The notes under the pieces are model-generated. The model ran no database searches and was not told the DNA's origin. It was given only the letters and a program-made list of their open reading frames with translations. The position numbers and the translations under genes are program-made. A stretch of DNA of 64,000 nt from Anadara kagoshimensis (lineage: Eukaryota > Mollusca > Bivalvia > Arcoida > Arcidae): positions 16,634,698-16,698,697 of the forward strand of contig CM037860.1 of assembly GCA_021292105.1 (NCBI GenBank), read 5' to 3'. Position 1 is the first letter of the stretch. Each line of letters begins with the position of its first letter. This document shows, piece after piece, positions 24,019 through 35,680 of the stretch.

Positions 24019-25009
24019 CCATTTAATGGCGACTCAATGTCATTCTTACACTAAACATTTTTGTATTCTTTAGAAATAAACCATTCCCTTAAAGGCATAA
24101 AGATCAAATTATTCACCATCTTCTGCAAGATTTAATCTAAAATGTAATCAAATTGCTTTTTTTAATCTGGACAGTGAAAGATCAACAATTAATACTTCCA
24201 CAAACATTATTGCAAGCCATTAAGGATAACACAGACTTCATGACTATAAAGTTACATGCAGATCCTATCAAGACATTTCACAGAATTTAATTTTAAACCC
24301 AAATCCATCTATCATTTCAGCGTTCTTAAAAGTCAAACCATAATCATCCAAAAAACATCAAACTCATGGAATTCTTTAAAAATAAATTTATCCAATTTCA
24401 ACAATCTTCCGGCAGTTTCCTTATTTCTGAAAATAGATTACCGTGTTCCAAAAAAGGAAATATATTGTCATAAAGCTTAATATCTAAAGCAAACATAACT
24501 AGCATTGCTTTTGGACATCTCTGCTTCACAAAGACTCCAATCATTATATCAGCCGGGTAGTCAGGATTCAAAAGCTTGGTAGTCAGGATTCAAAGGCTTG
24601 TCTTCTCCATATAAAAATAAAATACACCAGACCTATTATTTATCATGTCAACTTGTCCATCTTAATTCAATTTTCTATAAAAATCCTATTAATTTGTCAG
24701 GTTGTCATGACATTTTTTCCTTCTAAAAATTACATTTTCGTTTTAGTGGAAAATTTGATAACAAGTCCCACATACACCAATATTGCTGCTGTGTACTTAC
24801 TCCTAATTAAATTCAAATTGAAATCTTTATTAAAATTCTATACATGTCATGGAAGGCTTTAACCCTCTTGTATTTAATTTAAATCTCTCTTAGTTTTGAA
24901 AACAGGAGGTAAAGAAGAATATTGCTTTTATGTTACTAGAACCATATACATATAGACTTATTTAGTCTAGTAAATTCTTCTTTGAAATAAACAAGGAATT
25001 GGAGTAACT
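24019..25009. other. Mostly unique AT-rich DNA
   Basis: A perfect-to-near 22-bp duplication ('ggtagtcaggattcaaa' plus 'agctt' or 'ggctt') lies at 24556-24599. No gene recognised; the open frames at 24256-24480 and 24653-24862 have no domain. Confidence 0.5.
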
Positions 25010-25191
25010 ACAGTCAAACCTGTCTATAAAGTCTACCCAAGGGAAATAGTAAAAGTGGCCTTTATGGGCAGGTGGCCTTTATATACAAGTTCAAATGACA
25101 TGATAAAAGAACAATTGGGATACAATTCTCCTGGCCAGTATAAGCAGGTGGTCCTTATATAGAGGTGGTCTTTAAGGCAGGTTGGACTGTA
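25010..25191 (+). mobile_element. Fold-back MITE-like element, copy 2 (near full length)
   Basis: Termini are 'acagtcaaacctgtctataa' and 'taaggcaggttggactgt', flanked by TA on both sides. The interior has complementary blocks such as 'gtggcctttatgggcaggtg' and 'aggtggtccttatatagagg', so either strand can fold back. About 182 bp, no coding capacity. Confidence 0.82.
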
Positions 25192-25199
25192 TAAAACAA

Positions 25200-25270
25200 G
25201 TGTGTGTGTGTGTGTATGTGTGTGTATGTGTATGTGTGTGTGTGTGTGTGCATCCATGCATATGTGTGTG
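25200..25270. repeat. (GT)n microsatellite
   Basis: Imperfect GT array with AT interruptions directly after fold-back copy 2. The His-Thr rich minus-strand open frame over it is not a gene. Confidence 0.95.
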
Positions 25271-25894
25271 CTCACCATTCTCTATGTGCCATATTCTTCA
25301 TTAAAAGTTAAGTCCGTCTTAAAGGTCTTAAATCTCATACAGGATATAAAATAAGACCTATATCAATTTTATAGCATCTTTAAAATTATCAGGGTCATTT
25401 AAAAGATTAAAATCTAAATACCATCATAAAATATAATACCCAGTAATAATATTATAAAAGAGCCAATAAATATTCAAAACTTACATTTCCTTGGGGTGAA
25501 AAAATATCAAAAATTTTCTTTCCTTGTAAAAATATATCATGTATTTTTGTCCTACTGGGCATACATCAAAGAAAGGGGGGACTTACAGATAATTTTTTAT
25601 TATCTATAATCCAGGTTAAATAACTATGATATTAGTGAAGTCCTTAAAATCCACTTTTTAATGATTGTCAGACAACAGCTGTACAAATTATCCCCCCAGA
25701 TCAGATTGCTGGCTCAGGATCCTCCCAGATCAGATTCTAGAGGGAAGATCTAGCTGTAATCATCTTACTAAGATAATGTTAAGTGTTTTATTAATATAAA
25801 TACATATATATTTCTAATTTGATGATCATGAATGATTGGCAAATACATTTTATTTCTGAATCAGTATTTTTTTATATATAATTTTTGAAAAACA
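25271..25894. other. Unique AT-rich non-coding DNA
   Basis: A small imperfect duplication ('ccagatcagatt') near 25698 and 25723. Nothing else recognised. Confidence 0.45.
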
Positions 25895-26021
25895 TTTTGT
25901 TTGATTGATCGATTGATTGAATGGGCTTTTATATCTCAAGAATATTCAATCTATATTGGGCTGTCACCAGCTTTATGTGAAGTTCAGAATAAATTTTTAC
26001 CTATGCAGTCCACTCGGGGCA
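25895..26021 (-). mobile_element. SINE-A 3' fragment, minus strand
   Basis: Begins with 'gattgatcgattgattgaat', the reverse CAAT tail, then 'gggcttttatatctcaagaa' and 'ctgtcaccagctttatgtga'. Only the tail and last body block remain. Confidence 0.75.
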
Positions 26022-26337
26022 TATATATGTATGTTTTTTTATGTGTTGTAAAAATATATTTCATGTTCATGATGAGAAAAAAAGGATGTATAATCTCTGG
26101 TCATATATGTCATTAAAATACCTTTTTATTGGCCAAACAGACTGAAAATGGAGACAAGAAAACTATTATTTTATCCCAACAAAACAGTTTTTTTTCTAAT
26201 TTGTTGTAACTTTCACAGGTAAACACAAAACTTATACATAAACAATAACATGCATGATCATCAATTTTAATAGGACACATTTTATATTTTAAGTACAGTT
26301 AGATATCTGTCAGTAGTTCCAAAGTATGTTACAGTAG
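26022..26337. other. Unique AT-rich non-coding DNA
   Basis: No feature recognised. Confidence 0.4.
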
Positions 26338-26338
26338 T

Positions 26339-26345
26339 TCTCTCT

Positions 26346-26421
<76 letters not shown>
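26339..26421. repeat. Compound (CT)n(GT)n microsatellite
   Basis: CT units with one phase slip pass into about 20 GT units. Confidence 0.95.
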
Positions 26422-26424
<3 letters not shown>

Positions 26425-29400
26425 ACTCCATGCAAGGAGAATGCAGTTTCTATCAAATACTTTATAATACTAATCTTTGGTGTTTTTTTCTTTTACATTA
26501 ATCAAAGACAAACAAAAACAAATTATTCATACTTAAAAATCTAAATGAATGAAATTTACATAAATTTTTACCTTAAGCGTAGCCAACAGGAATGAATACA
26601 CATTTTTGATCCAAAGCTTCTTATATTGAGAAACACCTCTTAAAACCAAATGTTACATCCAATAAGTCAATATCCTCTTTATACTAGTCAAAGTGCTACT
26701 AAATATTATCAATATTCACACTAGATACTGATAACTAATCAATCCATGTGTCTTTACTTCACAAACTATATTATATACGAGTAGGTGCTACTTGTACACA
26801 AATTATAACTGTGCACGTTTTCAGTCTCTGCAGGACCACCCTCACTGTGCATCAAAGGTACATATAATACATATTACCCAGTCACTCAAAAAAACATCTT
26901 GATTATACAAAAATAATATACTGCTAAAAAAATTAAAATTCTCTAAAATGACACACTGACAAGTAAGGCGAACCATAAAACTGTAATACAAGTTTTAGGT
27001 TGTTCCATCAGTATAGCAGTACAAGCAGATCGACTGTCAGTACGGTGTATATATAGTGAACCATACCAGTACAGAGGTGATGTGAACTCCTCCCCAAAGT
27101 CATCAGATTACCATGGAAACAGAAAGTTTAAAAATATAAAAGAGACGAGGGGAGAAAGAGAAACACATACATTCAAACACTGCAGATTTAAGTTATCATT
27201 TTCACAATTAAATTTCGAAATGGATTTATAATGAAATAACCATATTCCGGAAATTTGATAACACAAATTATCTCTACATCAGGGAAGAAATATTTCCTGA
27301 GAAAATCTGATAGATGAAGCAGAAAATAATTAATTTTTAAATACTTAAGACCAGAAACATTTTAAAATTTGATTCAAAGATTTAACAAGTCAACTCTTTT
27401 TCTCATTAATTACATCAACACATCACCAGCTATAAAGTATATGATTTCATTTGACACTGGCTTTGAGTTTAATTGGTCTCATCCAATATACCGTCTGTAA
27501 CAATGGTTGGTGGGTTAAAATGGCATTTTCACCCCAGACAATGCTACTTCAGCCATATTGAGATGATCAGCTCTTGGACGGTGAAGGAAAATGAAAATAC
27601 CAAAATAGACATCGAGATGAAGTTGTTAAACATGGGACAAACATAGAAATGATACATACCCTCAAACATGATGAATTCAAATTCCTAATGAAATAAACAA
27701 ACTGGCAGATAGCATGTGCTTGCCTGCTACAGTAGCTACACACTTGGATGATCCAGTGTAAATGTTAAGACAAAAACACAACACAATACCAACACATACT
27801 GACATTATATTCCTTTAAATGGAGCAATGTTTATTTGTTTGTTTGTTTTACCTAGAAGAAGAATATCAACATCACAAGCACAACTTCCTTCTTTTAAACT
27901 CAACAATCTCCAATAAATACTAATTAAGCAATAAAACAGTTATAATTATGTAATTATTACAGCAACAATCTGTCTTTTGATCAGAAATTATAAAATGTTA
28001 TTTAAATATTAAGATATCAGGCAATATGGCTGGAAGGTGTAAAACATAAACATTTGAAGTGATGATTTCCATATGGATAGGTAGAAAATAGCCTCAAACT
28101 TAAAACAACAAAAGTAAGGGTCTTATACTATAAAATGTAACAGCCTTGCAGTGTAATTGACTTCAAAAGTGAGAAAAAAAAAACAAGAAGTTGTCTGTCT
28201 GTCCCCAAAGGTGTTTAGAATTTGTAATGACCTGATGGGGCAAATATAAAATGGGGTCAATATTTAACCCCTAATTGTCTTTGATCAATATCATTCTTCT
28301 TAAGTGTGTTGAGTAGATCATTACTAGTTACAGTGCACAGTTTCAACATTTTGTAAACATAGTATTTGCTGCCTTTTATCATTACTAGGACTTCCACCCA
28401 TTCAACCCATCCATTTCTATATAATTGAAAATTTATTTCCAAGAAATGTTCAATATGGCTTGATTCCATCATTTTTATTTATTTATTTTTTTTATTTGTT
28501 TATTTTTTGTTTAGTGGAAATTGAAATTTTAGGAGGATACAAATGGATATATTTCCACTTTTGTCATAAAATTGTAAAATAAATCAGGAAACAATTATAC
28601 ATGTAACTATTATGTAATTTCTTCCTTTGATGATGGAGCCACCATGACTGTCATTCTCCTTAAAACATTGCTTACAACATTTTTACATAAAGCAGACATT
28701 TGATATATTGTGGGTTTTTTTTCTCAATCTATGTAATGAATGTGGAAAAGATCATACCCCAAATTTTTCAATATGGAGATGGAGTCATCATGGCTGTCTT
28801 TCTACTTATAATATGTGTAGTAACATGAGAAGTGTTGCTTTTTTTCTTGAACCTGAACAAAAATGCATGTTGTGAACAAGACAACACATGTACTGTGTTC
28901 TTGAACTAAATACACATTATATATCAAAATTACAACCAGAAGCACACACATGTACAGAGTACACATTGTAATTCACAATTTACAACCAAAAAGCATACCA
29001 TTACTATGTTCAAGTACAAGTGTCATTGTGTGTCACATTTTCCCATTAAAAAGCAAATTTTATGTAAAGTCACAAATAAAAAATCGGGCAATACATTTAT
29101 GTATACCAATACAATACATTACAACTGAAATTATATATAGACTGGTAGTTAATAAGCATGGTAATACATGGCAACATGTTCTCTATATATATACCTACAT
29201 CTTCAATACACTGGTAAACTATTCAAGGACATGTTTTGACAGACAATCTTGTTTTTTTCTCTAAAACCACAGCTGTGCATAAAAATCTCCCCAACAAATA
29301 CATATATTTATATCATGAAACATTTGATAAAAGGTCTTCAAAACTGCCAAAATCTTTAACATCATTTTGCTTTTAAATTTTATAAATAAATGAAATTTAA

Positions 29401-30097
29401 TATCTCCCAACAACCAATACAGCTTACTGCATGAAAGACGGCTTTTTAGATAGATATTTATATTATAAATGCACAGTAACAACTCTCAGTTCAAGGATCC
29501 ATTTCTATCAAAATTGCAACCCCCATTGAAGAAATGAAATCTGACAACATCATTAAATATTGATAAAGTATAACATCATTCAGCCAAAAATTGGATAGAC
29601 TATCTGAAATATATGCAGCCAAGAAAAAGTATGAAAAAGTTTAGCCCTGCTTTATCAACTATTATTACCATCTTTTCCATCTAAAACTTACTTCTCTATG
29701 CATTAATGATGAGTGTTCAAAAAATGTTATTTTAATCGGAAAGGTAATCATATGCAGCAAACTAATGGACCTACCTGGCTGAATGTCAGTAGACCACAGA
29801 AACAGAAGCCTTGGTAACTGTATATGTTTTAATTGTGTAACCTCATCATAACCTTGTCATGTGGACACTATAATTAAAGTTGACACTACTAACTGTGTAC
29901 TATAACAGTTTATACAGTAGCTTGGCTCTGGCAGCCTCCATACTGACTAACACCAATTTTTACTATAAAATGTATATTGTGTATGACACAATTTATGCAG
30001 CTGTTTAAAGTGTGTAACAATGGCATATAAGTCAAGCATAAGTGTCTCCAATTTGGTATAGATCTATTAATGTGGTTAGTCAACTCTGATTACGAAC
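26422..30097. other. Long unique AT-rich stretch
   Basis: No supported gene or element over 3.7 kb. Two related short segments, 'tgatggagccaccatgactg' at about 28629 and 'atggagtcatcatggctgtc' at about 28778, hint at an old local duplication. Open frames at 28257-28472, 28950-29264 and 29261-29482 have no recognisable domains. Confidence 0.45.
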
Positions 30098-30118
30098 GAG
30101 AGAGAGAGAGAGAGAGAA
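30098..30118. repeat. (GA)n microsatellite
   Basis: About 10 GA units at the tail side of a SINE-A fragment. Confidence 0.92.
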
Positions 30119-30250
30119 TGAATTATCTATTGGTACTAGCCATGACAGTTTTACTTATATTGAAATGACACCAGCTATGTTGCTGATTATTATACCTTTG
30201 TAGTGTGTTTATTAATGAGAGGTGAGGATCCTTTTTGTGTCACACTTACT
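30119..30250 (-). mobile_element. SINE-A 3' fragment, minus strand, degraded
   Basis: 'ttttacttatattgaaatga' followed by 'caccagctatgt' and 'tgtagtgtgtttatt' matches the reversed SINE-A tail region. It is truncated and decayed. Confidence 0.5.
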
Positions 30251-30387
30251 TAGACATGCAATATTAGTTTTTCAACATCTGATCAGATATTATTGACAGG
30301 TTTTGTTTAATGACAAAACAAAATCAGTTAAAAGTAACAAGGACATGTCTAGAAATATTACTTACATGAAATTCTATATCATAAGTA

Positions 30388-30729
30388 ACCACAACTGTAG
30401 CTCAGATGGTAGAGTGTTTGCTCTGTATGTGGGAGGTTGAGGGGTTCAAACCTCTGACTGATCTAAAGAAAAGACTTGAAAAAGGGTAGTGACTGTTCTT
30501 TCGCCAAGCACTTTGCATTTAGAAATGAAAGTCACAGGGTCCTTCAGAAGAGACCTTAAAACCTGATGCCTCATGTCATGGCAAGCATGGAATGTTAAAG
30601 AACCCTCCCTACAGATTGCCCTAAGCGCACTGCAAAGGTAAAAATTTCTGCCACTTTTATAGCTTTTGACATCTTGAAATAAGTTAAATATTTTTGACTG
30701 GGACGTAAAAGCCCATTCAATCAATCAAG
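30388..30729 (+). mobile_element. SINE-A, full-length or nearly so
   Basis: Head: A box in 'tgtagctcagatggtagagt' (about 30396-30415) and B box 'ggttcaaacctc' near 30441-30452. The body follows in the standard order: 'agacttgaaaaagggtagtg', 'aaagtcacagggtccttcag', 'aagaaccctccctacagat', 'actgcaaaggtaaaaattt', and the tail 'gactgggacgtaaaagccca' with 'ttcaatcaatcaa'. It is one of two copies with a readable internal Pol III promoter. The minus-strand open frame over it is a shadow. Confidence 0.88.
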
Positions 30730-32256
30730 ATCTCTAAAATGTTTAAGGATAGTAAGCAGTAAATTTGATTCATTTACCAAAGGTTGCCGTTACTACATAA
30801 TAGTTCAATTTTAATGCCAAATCAGTGATAACTCAACAGAAAGAAAGACAGCAAAAAACTGTCGATATAGTAAATTTTTCCAGATTTTAATTTTGGTAAT
30901 TTTATTGTTGTATATTAGGATCTTTTCTAATTAAATTGATGATAGACACTTTTTCTTGTGAAATTCAAATTTCATGTCTGGGTCAGAGAAACTTCTTGCA
31001 GAAAAAACCCCACAGTCTACAGTGTATATAACATGACAATGTCCAGGTTAAGTAAAACTAAATGGCTTTCTATATACTACAGATGATGTTAGCGGAGAAA
31101 ATTACTGTTTTTTTCTACATCATAATTTACTTATCAGCATGTCTGGTGCTTTAAGAAATCTAAAAGGGATCATCTAAGTAATCCTAAAACATAAAATTAC
31201 ATTATGGTCTATTACTGAATTATCAACGATCAGATCACATTAGATACAGAGAAAATGTCATTATAGATCTAGTTATCATACTATTAATGTTTGACATTTT
31301 ACACTCCCATTTCTGACAATATTTTCCTCATTACAAAATCTCTATTGAATAAAATGTTTTAACCAAATTGACCATGTTTTAAAACAAAATTGCCAATGTA
31401 TATAAACGGATGTGAAAACTAAACTTAAATCTTTGTTTGGATTAAAGCTCCCAGTATCCAAGTTTCCTCAAACATCCAACAACTGACTACCGGTACCTTG
31501 ATATCAGCAAAATAACATTGACTGACATGTAATATCTATTACTACACTCTATCAAACTGTTCAAACCATTTAATAACTGTCTGCCTTGATACTAGCAAAA
31601 TAATCTAGACTGCCACCTTAAAACTCCACCCTACCACCCTGTTCAAATGTTCAGTCACATGTTATGTAGACCTGTACCTGTCCAATTCTGATTCTGTTTA
31701 AATATGCTGCATTATGACTCTCTTGATAAGTTGGTATATACCATTATTACGACAATATTACTGAAGTTTTGACTTTTAGAAATAAGGACAAAGACAAAGT
31801 GGAATCTTTATTAAAATGACAATAATGCTGGAAGCAGCATTTATGTGAAAGTTACGTGCAAACCCTGACATTTTATGAATAAATCAATGTGTCAGTTCTC
31901 GCCTAAGGTATTGCAGGAGTCAAATTTGGTATTTATTTTCAGACAACAGATGCAATGTCGTCAATAATAAATTATTTAATTTTCTTTTTTTCTCCTTATG
32001 CAAGTAAATTATTCAACTCTAGGGAATTCAAACATAAAATTCAGCTTAAAATGTATTTGCCATCATTGAACACAATTTCATTTTTTTTTTACCAAACATT
32101 TGGCTTCCTACTAACTCGAAGCAGTAAACTATGGTAAAGTTTAAAATATTTGTTAGAAGTTGCTCATATCAGTGGTTCTTCTTAAATACAAGTTTGGAGC
32201 TAGCGATCACAATTATTGAAATATCATAGCTATGCTTTTTTGTCAAAATACTAAGC
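30730..32256. other. Mostly unique AT-rich DNA
   Basis: Two imperfect copies of a segment of about 90-95 bp with 'ccttgatatcagcaaaataa' / 'ccttgatactagcaaaataa' lie at about 31496 and 31583. No gene recognised. Confidence 0.45.
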
Positions 32257-32395
32257 ACCTGGTCTCAGTTTCCTGGTGTAAGTTCATGCATTTAACCTAA
32301 TTTGTCAGTTTTAAAGTTTTTCTTTGCTTAAGGATTTTGGTTTGGACATGGATTAGTATCTTTGTTTTTGATTAATTAATGACATGGTAATTATA
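32257..32395 (+). repeat. Interspersed repeat family E, copy 2
   Basis: 'cagtttcctggtgtaagttc', 'ctaatttgtcagttttaaag', 'tttttctttgctt', 'ggtttggacatggattagta' and 'tttgtttttgattaat' follow the order of copies at 22290 and 56515. Confidence 0.72.
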
Positions 32396-32476
32396 TGAAA
32401 AAGGCTTAAGTTTTAAAACCTTCTTATTAATAAGAAACGTATATGTATTATCATATGGATGGATGGGATGCATTTA

Positions 32477-32888
32477 CAGGGTTCGTACAGACATTTGGAC
32501 TCAAATTTTAAGGACTTTTTTAGGGTCTTTTCAAGGTCTCATTTGCAAATTTAAGGCCTAATCAGAGAGACAATTTTATAAGAAAAACATTGTTGCAATA
32601 CAATTAAATCAATAAAACAATTACTAACATGACATTTGAAGTGGGGGTTGATTTTGGGTGTATGGGAGGGCCAGGTACCTTTAAATCGCTCATTTCAATG
32701 TAACTTATTTATTTATTTTGATCAGTCTATTTACAACCATTTCATATCAACACCTAATTGGTAAAATTCAAGGGCTTTTTAGGGCCTTCAGGATAAATTC
32801 AAGGGCTTTTTAGGGTCAGACTTGTTTTTAGGGTCTTTTTAGGGCAAACCTAACATTTAAGGAGTTTTCCAGGCCTGTACGAACCCTG
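32477..32888. mobile_element. hAT-like MITE with perfect 14-bp terminal inverted repeats
   Basis: Ends are 'cagggttcgtacag' (32477-32490) and its exact reverse complement 'ctgtacgaaccctg' (32875-32888). 'attta' flanks both sides (32472-32476 and 32889-32893), a possible 5-bp target duplication. The interior repeats 'aagggctttttagggtc' type words. Ends of the form CAGGGTTCG are typical of non-autonomous hAT elements in invertebrates. No transposase frame. An 8-bp duplication, more usual for hAT, is not seen, so superfamily is inferred. Confidence 0.8.
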
Positions 32889-32893
32889 ATTTA

Positions 32894-33199
32894 TAGGTCA
32901 AAAATTTAAATTTTGAGGCATCATAGGCACCTAACAATACCTACTTCTTTATTTTCATTAACTTAACTTATTAAGATATAAGACTTTGACATAATAATTA
33001 GCAATAAATCATTGTATCAACATCACATTTAATGACAAAAAACAACAGAAAAAAATTATAATTAAAACAAAAACACAAAAACCACAGACACAAAAACATC
33101 TCTGTATATTTAACTTTCAACTTTCATGCCAACATATGATTAAGATGTCAAATTAATTATTTACTCTAAATAACATACAACAAAAAAAACCAAAAAAAA
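32894..33199. other. Unique A-rich non-coding DNA
   Basis: A-rich tract directly before the Helentron-like element. No feature recognised. Confidence 0.45.
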
Positions 33200-33298
33200 T
33201 CTAACAAGAGGCCCATGGGCCTTATACGCTCACCTGATAACTAATGGCTAGCTGATAGATTTAAAGAAAACATAAATACTAAACCCCAATGAATTTTT

Positions 33299-34245
33299 TC
33301 TTTACATCAAAATGATCATTGCATCAATACCTACATTCTAATATACATGCCTATACAAAACTTTTATAGTTTTCAAGATAATTAACCATTTCAGTATTGT
33401 TTTCGCAACTGTGACCTTGACCTTTGAACCCATGACCTTTTTCTATACGTCAAAATGATCATTGTATCAATACCTACAACATTCTAATATACATGCCTAT
33501 ACAAAAAGTTTATAGTTTTCGAGATAATTAACCATTTCGGTATTGATTCGCATCTGTGACCTTTGAACCCATGACCTTTTTCTATACATCAAAATGATTG
33601 TTGTATCAATACCTACAACATTCTAATATACATGCCTATACAAAAAGTTTATAGTTTTCGAGATAATTAACTATTTCGGTATTGTCTCGCATCTGTGACC
33701 TTGACCTTTGAACCCATGACCTTTTTCTATACATCAAAATGATCGTTGTATCAATACCTACAACATTCTAATATACATGCCTATACAAAAAGTTTATAGT
33801 TTTCGAGATAATTAAATATTTCCGTATTGTTTCGCATCTGTGACCTTGACCTTTGAACCCATGACCTCTTTCTGTACATCAAAATGATCGTTGTATCAAT
33901 ACCTACAGCATTCTAATATACATGCCTATACAAAAAGTTTATAGTTTTCGAGATAATTAAACATTTCCGTATTGTTTCGCATCTGTGACCTTGACCTTTG
34001 AACCCATGACCTTTTTCTATATATCAAAATGATCGTTGTATCAATACCTACAACATTCTAATATAAATGCCTATACAAAAAGTTTATAGTTTTCGAGATA
34101 AGTAACCATTTTGGTATTGTTTTACATCTGTGACCTTGACCTTTGAACCCATGACCTTTTTCTATACACCAAAATGATTGTTGTATCAATACCTACAACA
34201 TTCTAATATACATGCCTATACAAAAAGTTTATAGTTTTCGAGATA
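33299..34245 (+). repeat. 145-bp minisatellite core, about 6.5 units
   Basis: Homologous points fall at 33299, 33442, 33581, 33726, 33871, 34016 and 34161; the last four intervals are exactly 145 bp and the third unit has lost 'cttgac'. Each unit contains 'tctatacatcaaaatgatcg', 'atacctacaacattctaata', 'agtttatagttttcgagata' and a cluster 'tgaccttgacctttgaaccc'. Reversed, that cluster contains TCAAGGTCA and GGTTCA-A-AGGTCA. These are the half-site arrangements bound by ERR/NR5A-type and DR1-type nuclear receptors. Binding is inference. Confidence 0.9.
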
Positions 34246-34680
34246 ATAATTATAATCAGAGGTAAAAAAAATTAGGTCACGACCTTCACAATTGACCTTG
34301 ACCTCAATTTGAAGATACTAACAAGAAGATGTCAAAACTGAAAACCCCATGTCATTATCTGGCCAAATAGTCAAGTTATAACAATTTGAAGCTATTTTAC
34401 GATTTTTTCAAAATTAAACGCAAAAACGCGTAACCTATTTTTTGTCCGAATTTCACAAAATGAACAAACTATAGGCTAAAGACCCTAGAGAAGCCAAATA
34501 TCACATCAGATTTTTTCTCTAATCAATACTTTCGGAGAAGAAGATTTTTTAAGATTTTTGCACCCCTAGGTCACCTTGACCTAGTTATGGTAGCCATGGC
34601 AACACCACGAACAAATTTGAATTGCACCGACCAAGACATGCATCTGACCAAGTCTCGTTGAAATCTGCCCAGTGGTTCGT

Positions 34681-34710
<30 letters not shown>

Positions 34711-34716
<6 letters not shown>

Positions 34717-34738
34717 AACGACGACGACGACGACGACA
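34711..34738. repeat. (GAC)n microsatellite inside the Helentron-like element
   Basis: About nine GAC units with one AAC. Its translation gives the arginine-rich run in the spurious minus-strand open frame at 34571-34831. Confidence 0.93.
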
Positions 34739-34748
34739 GACAACGGAC

Positions 34749-34764
<16 letters not shown>

Positions 34765-34780
<16 letters not shown>

Positions 34781-34795
34781 TGGCTCAGGTGAGCT
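34765..34795 (+). other. 3'-terminal hairpin of the Helentron-like element
   Basis: A 7-bp outer stem 'agctcac'/'gtgagct', one mismatch (T/G), a 6-bp inner stem 'tgagcc'/'ggctca' and a TTT loop. A hairpin close to the 3' end is the expected termination structure of rolling-circle transposons. 'ctaa' follows within two bases. Confidence 0.88.
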
Positions 34796-34797
34796 AA

Positions 34798-35560
34798 AAA
34801 CGAAAAAAAAAAATCTAGGAAAATCTAACATCTATAACACACAAATAAGATATATATAATGGATGACAACTTGTACAGAGCGAGGAAAACTGGTTATTTT
34901 TTGCTGAACTCATGTCACACACTGAACTTGACATATTTGTTCATTTGTATCATTAAAAGGGAGTAATTTCATCCTTATTAACACAATTACTTTGGTGTCA
35001 TGTGTAATTATCTTCTGAGCACAACCCAAGCATTAAGAGCAATTTTAAAAAGGTAAAACTACATATCCCATCAAGATCTTCAGGTATATACAACTGACTA
35101 TACAGTGTAGTATTACCGTCTCAGTAAAAACGTGTCGTGTCGCCTATTAAACCTGTGACATGTGGTTCACATGAAGGTCAATAAAACTGTTTTAATTTTA
35201 AATTGCACTGGACATGTAACTGTCAAGTAAGTTTTCTTAGTAAAGAGCTTATTCTGATAGCTGTCACTGTAGTTGTTGTCTTATCTTCAGGCCTATTTCC
35301 CCTCACAATTAGACTTTGAAGATATACATGTACTCACAACTCAAGATCATTTATCTTATTTCCTAGATATTAAAATTTTGATATTATGACTTTATACCAA
35401 CATATTGTATAACATAAAACTTCAACATATTTTAATCCTTAACTTATTAAAATTTGCACAGTCTGTCTTAATACATGATTATTACGCTTACAAGTACATG
35501 TAAATTATCCCCCTTTGAAACTCTTTTCTTTTGAAGACATTTTAAGTGATAATGGGTACA
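34798..35560. other. Unique AT-rich non-coding DNA
   Basis: No feature recognised. Confidence 0.45.
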
Positions 35561-35564
35561 AAGC

Positions 35565-35680
35565 TGATGAAGTGGTTAGTTCTGGGATGGTGGAGGATTC
35601 CGGGTTACCTGAAGAAAACCATTGACCTTCGGGAAACAAACTGACAAACTTTCTCACACTAGGATCTGTCTCAAATTTTA
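35565..35680 (-). mobile_element. SINE-B fragment, minus strand
   Basis: 'ggatggtggaggattccggg', 'cattgaccttcgggaaacaa', 'actgacaaactttctcacac' and 'taggatctgtctc' are reversed SINE-B body blocks. Head missing or unrecognisable. Confidence 0.65.

Larger units (their letters stand above)
33200..34797 (+). mobile_element. Non-autonomous Helentron-like element (pearl/CvA type) with minisatellite core
   Basis: Layout left to right: 5' end 'tctaacaagaggcccatggg' with a 14-bp palindrome 'aggcccatgggcct' (33209-33222); subterminal repeat 'gctcacctga' (33228-33237); 145-bp minisatellite core (33299-34245); unique arm; GAC microsatellite (34711-34738); 3' hairpin (34765-34795) holding the inverse subterminal repeat 'tcaggtgagc' (34785-34794); then 'ctaa'. 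This is the architecture of pearl/CvA repeats of bivalves, now placed with Helitron/Helentron-type rolling-circle elements. No Rep-helicase is encoded, so it would move in trans. Exact outer boundaries are uncertain by a few bases. A related end fragment lies at 45580-45755. Confidence 0.82.

Noticed and set aside
33200..34250. CRISPR-like array (regular 145-bp units)
   Set aside because: The units are contiguous with no unique spacers, and the composition and associated elements are animal. It is a minisatellite core.
34571..34831. Arginine-rich minus-strand frame
   Set aside because: It reads the GAC microsatellite and the 3' end of the Helentron-like element.
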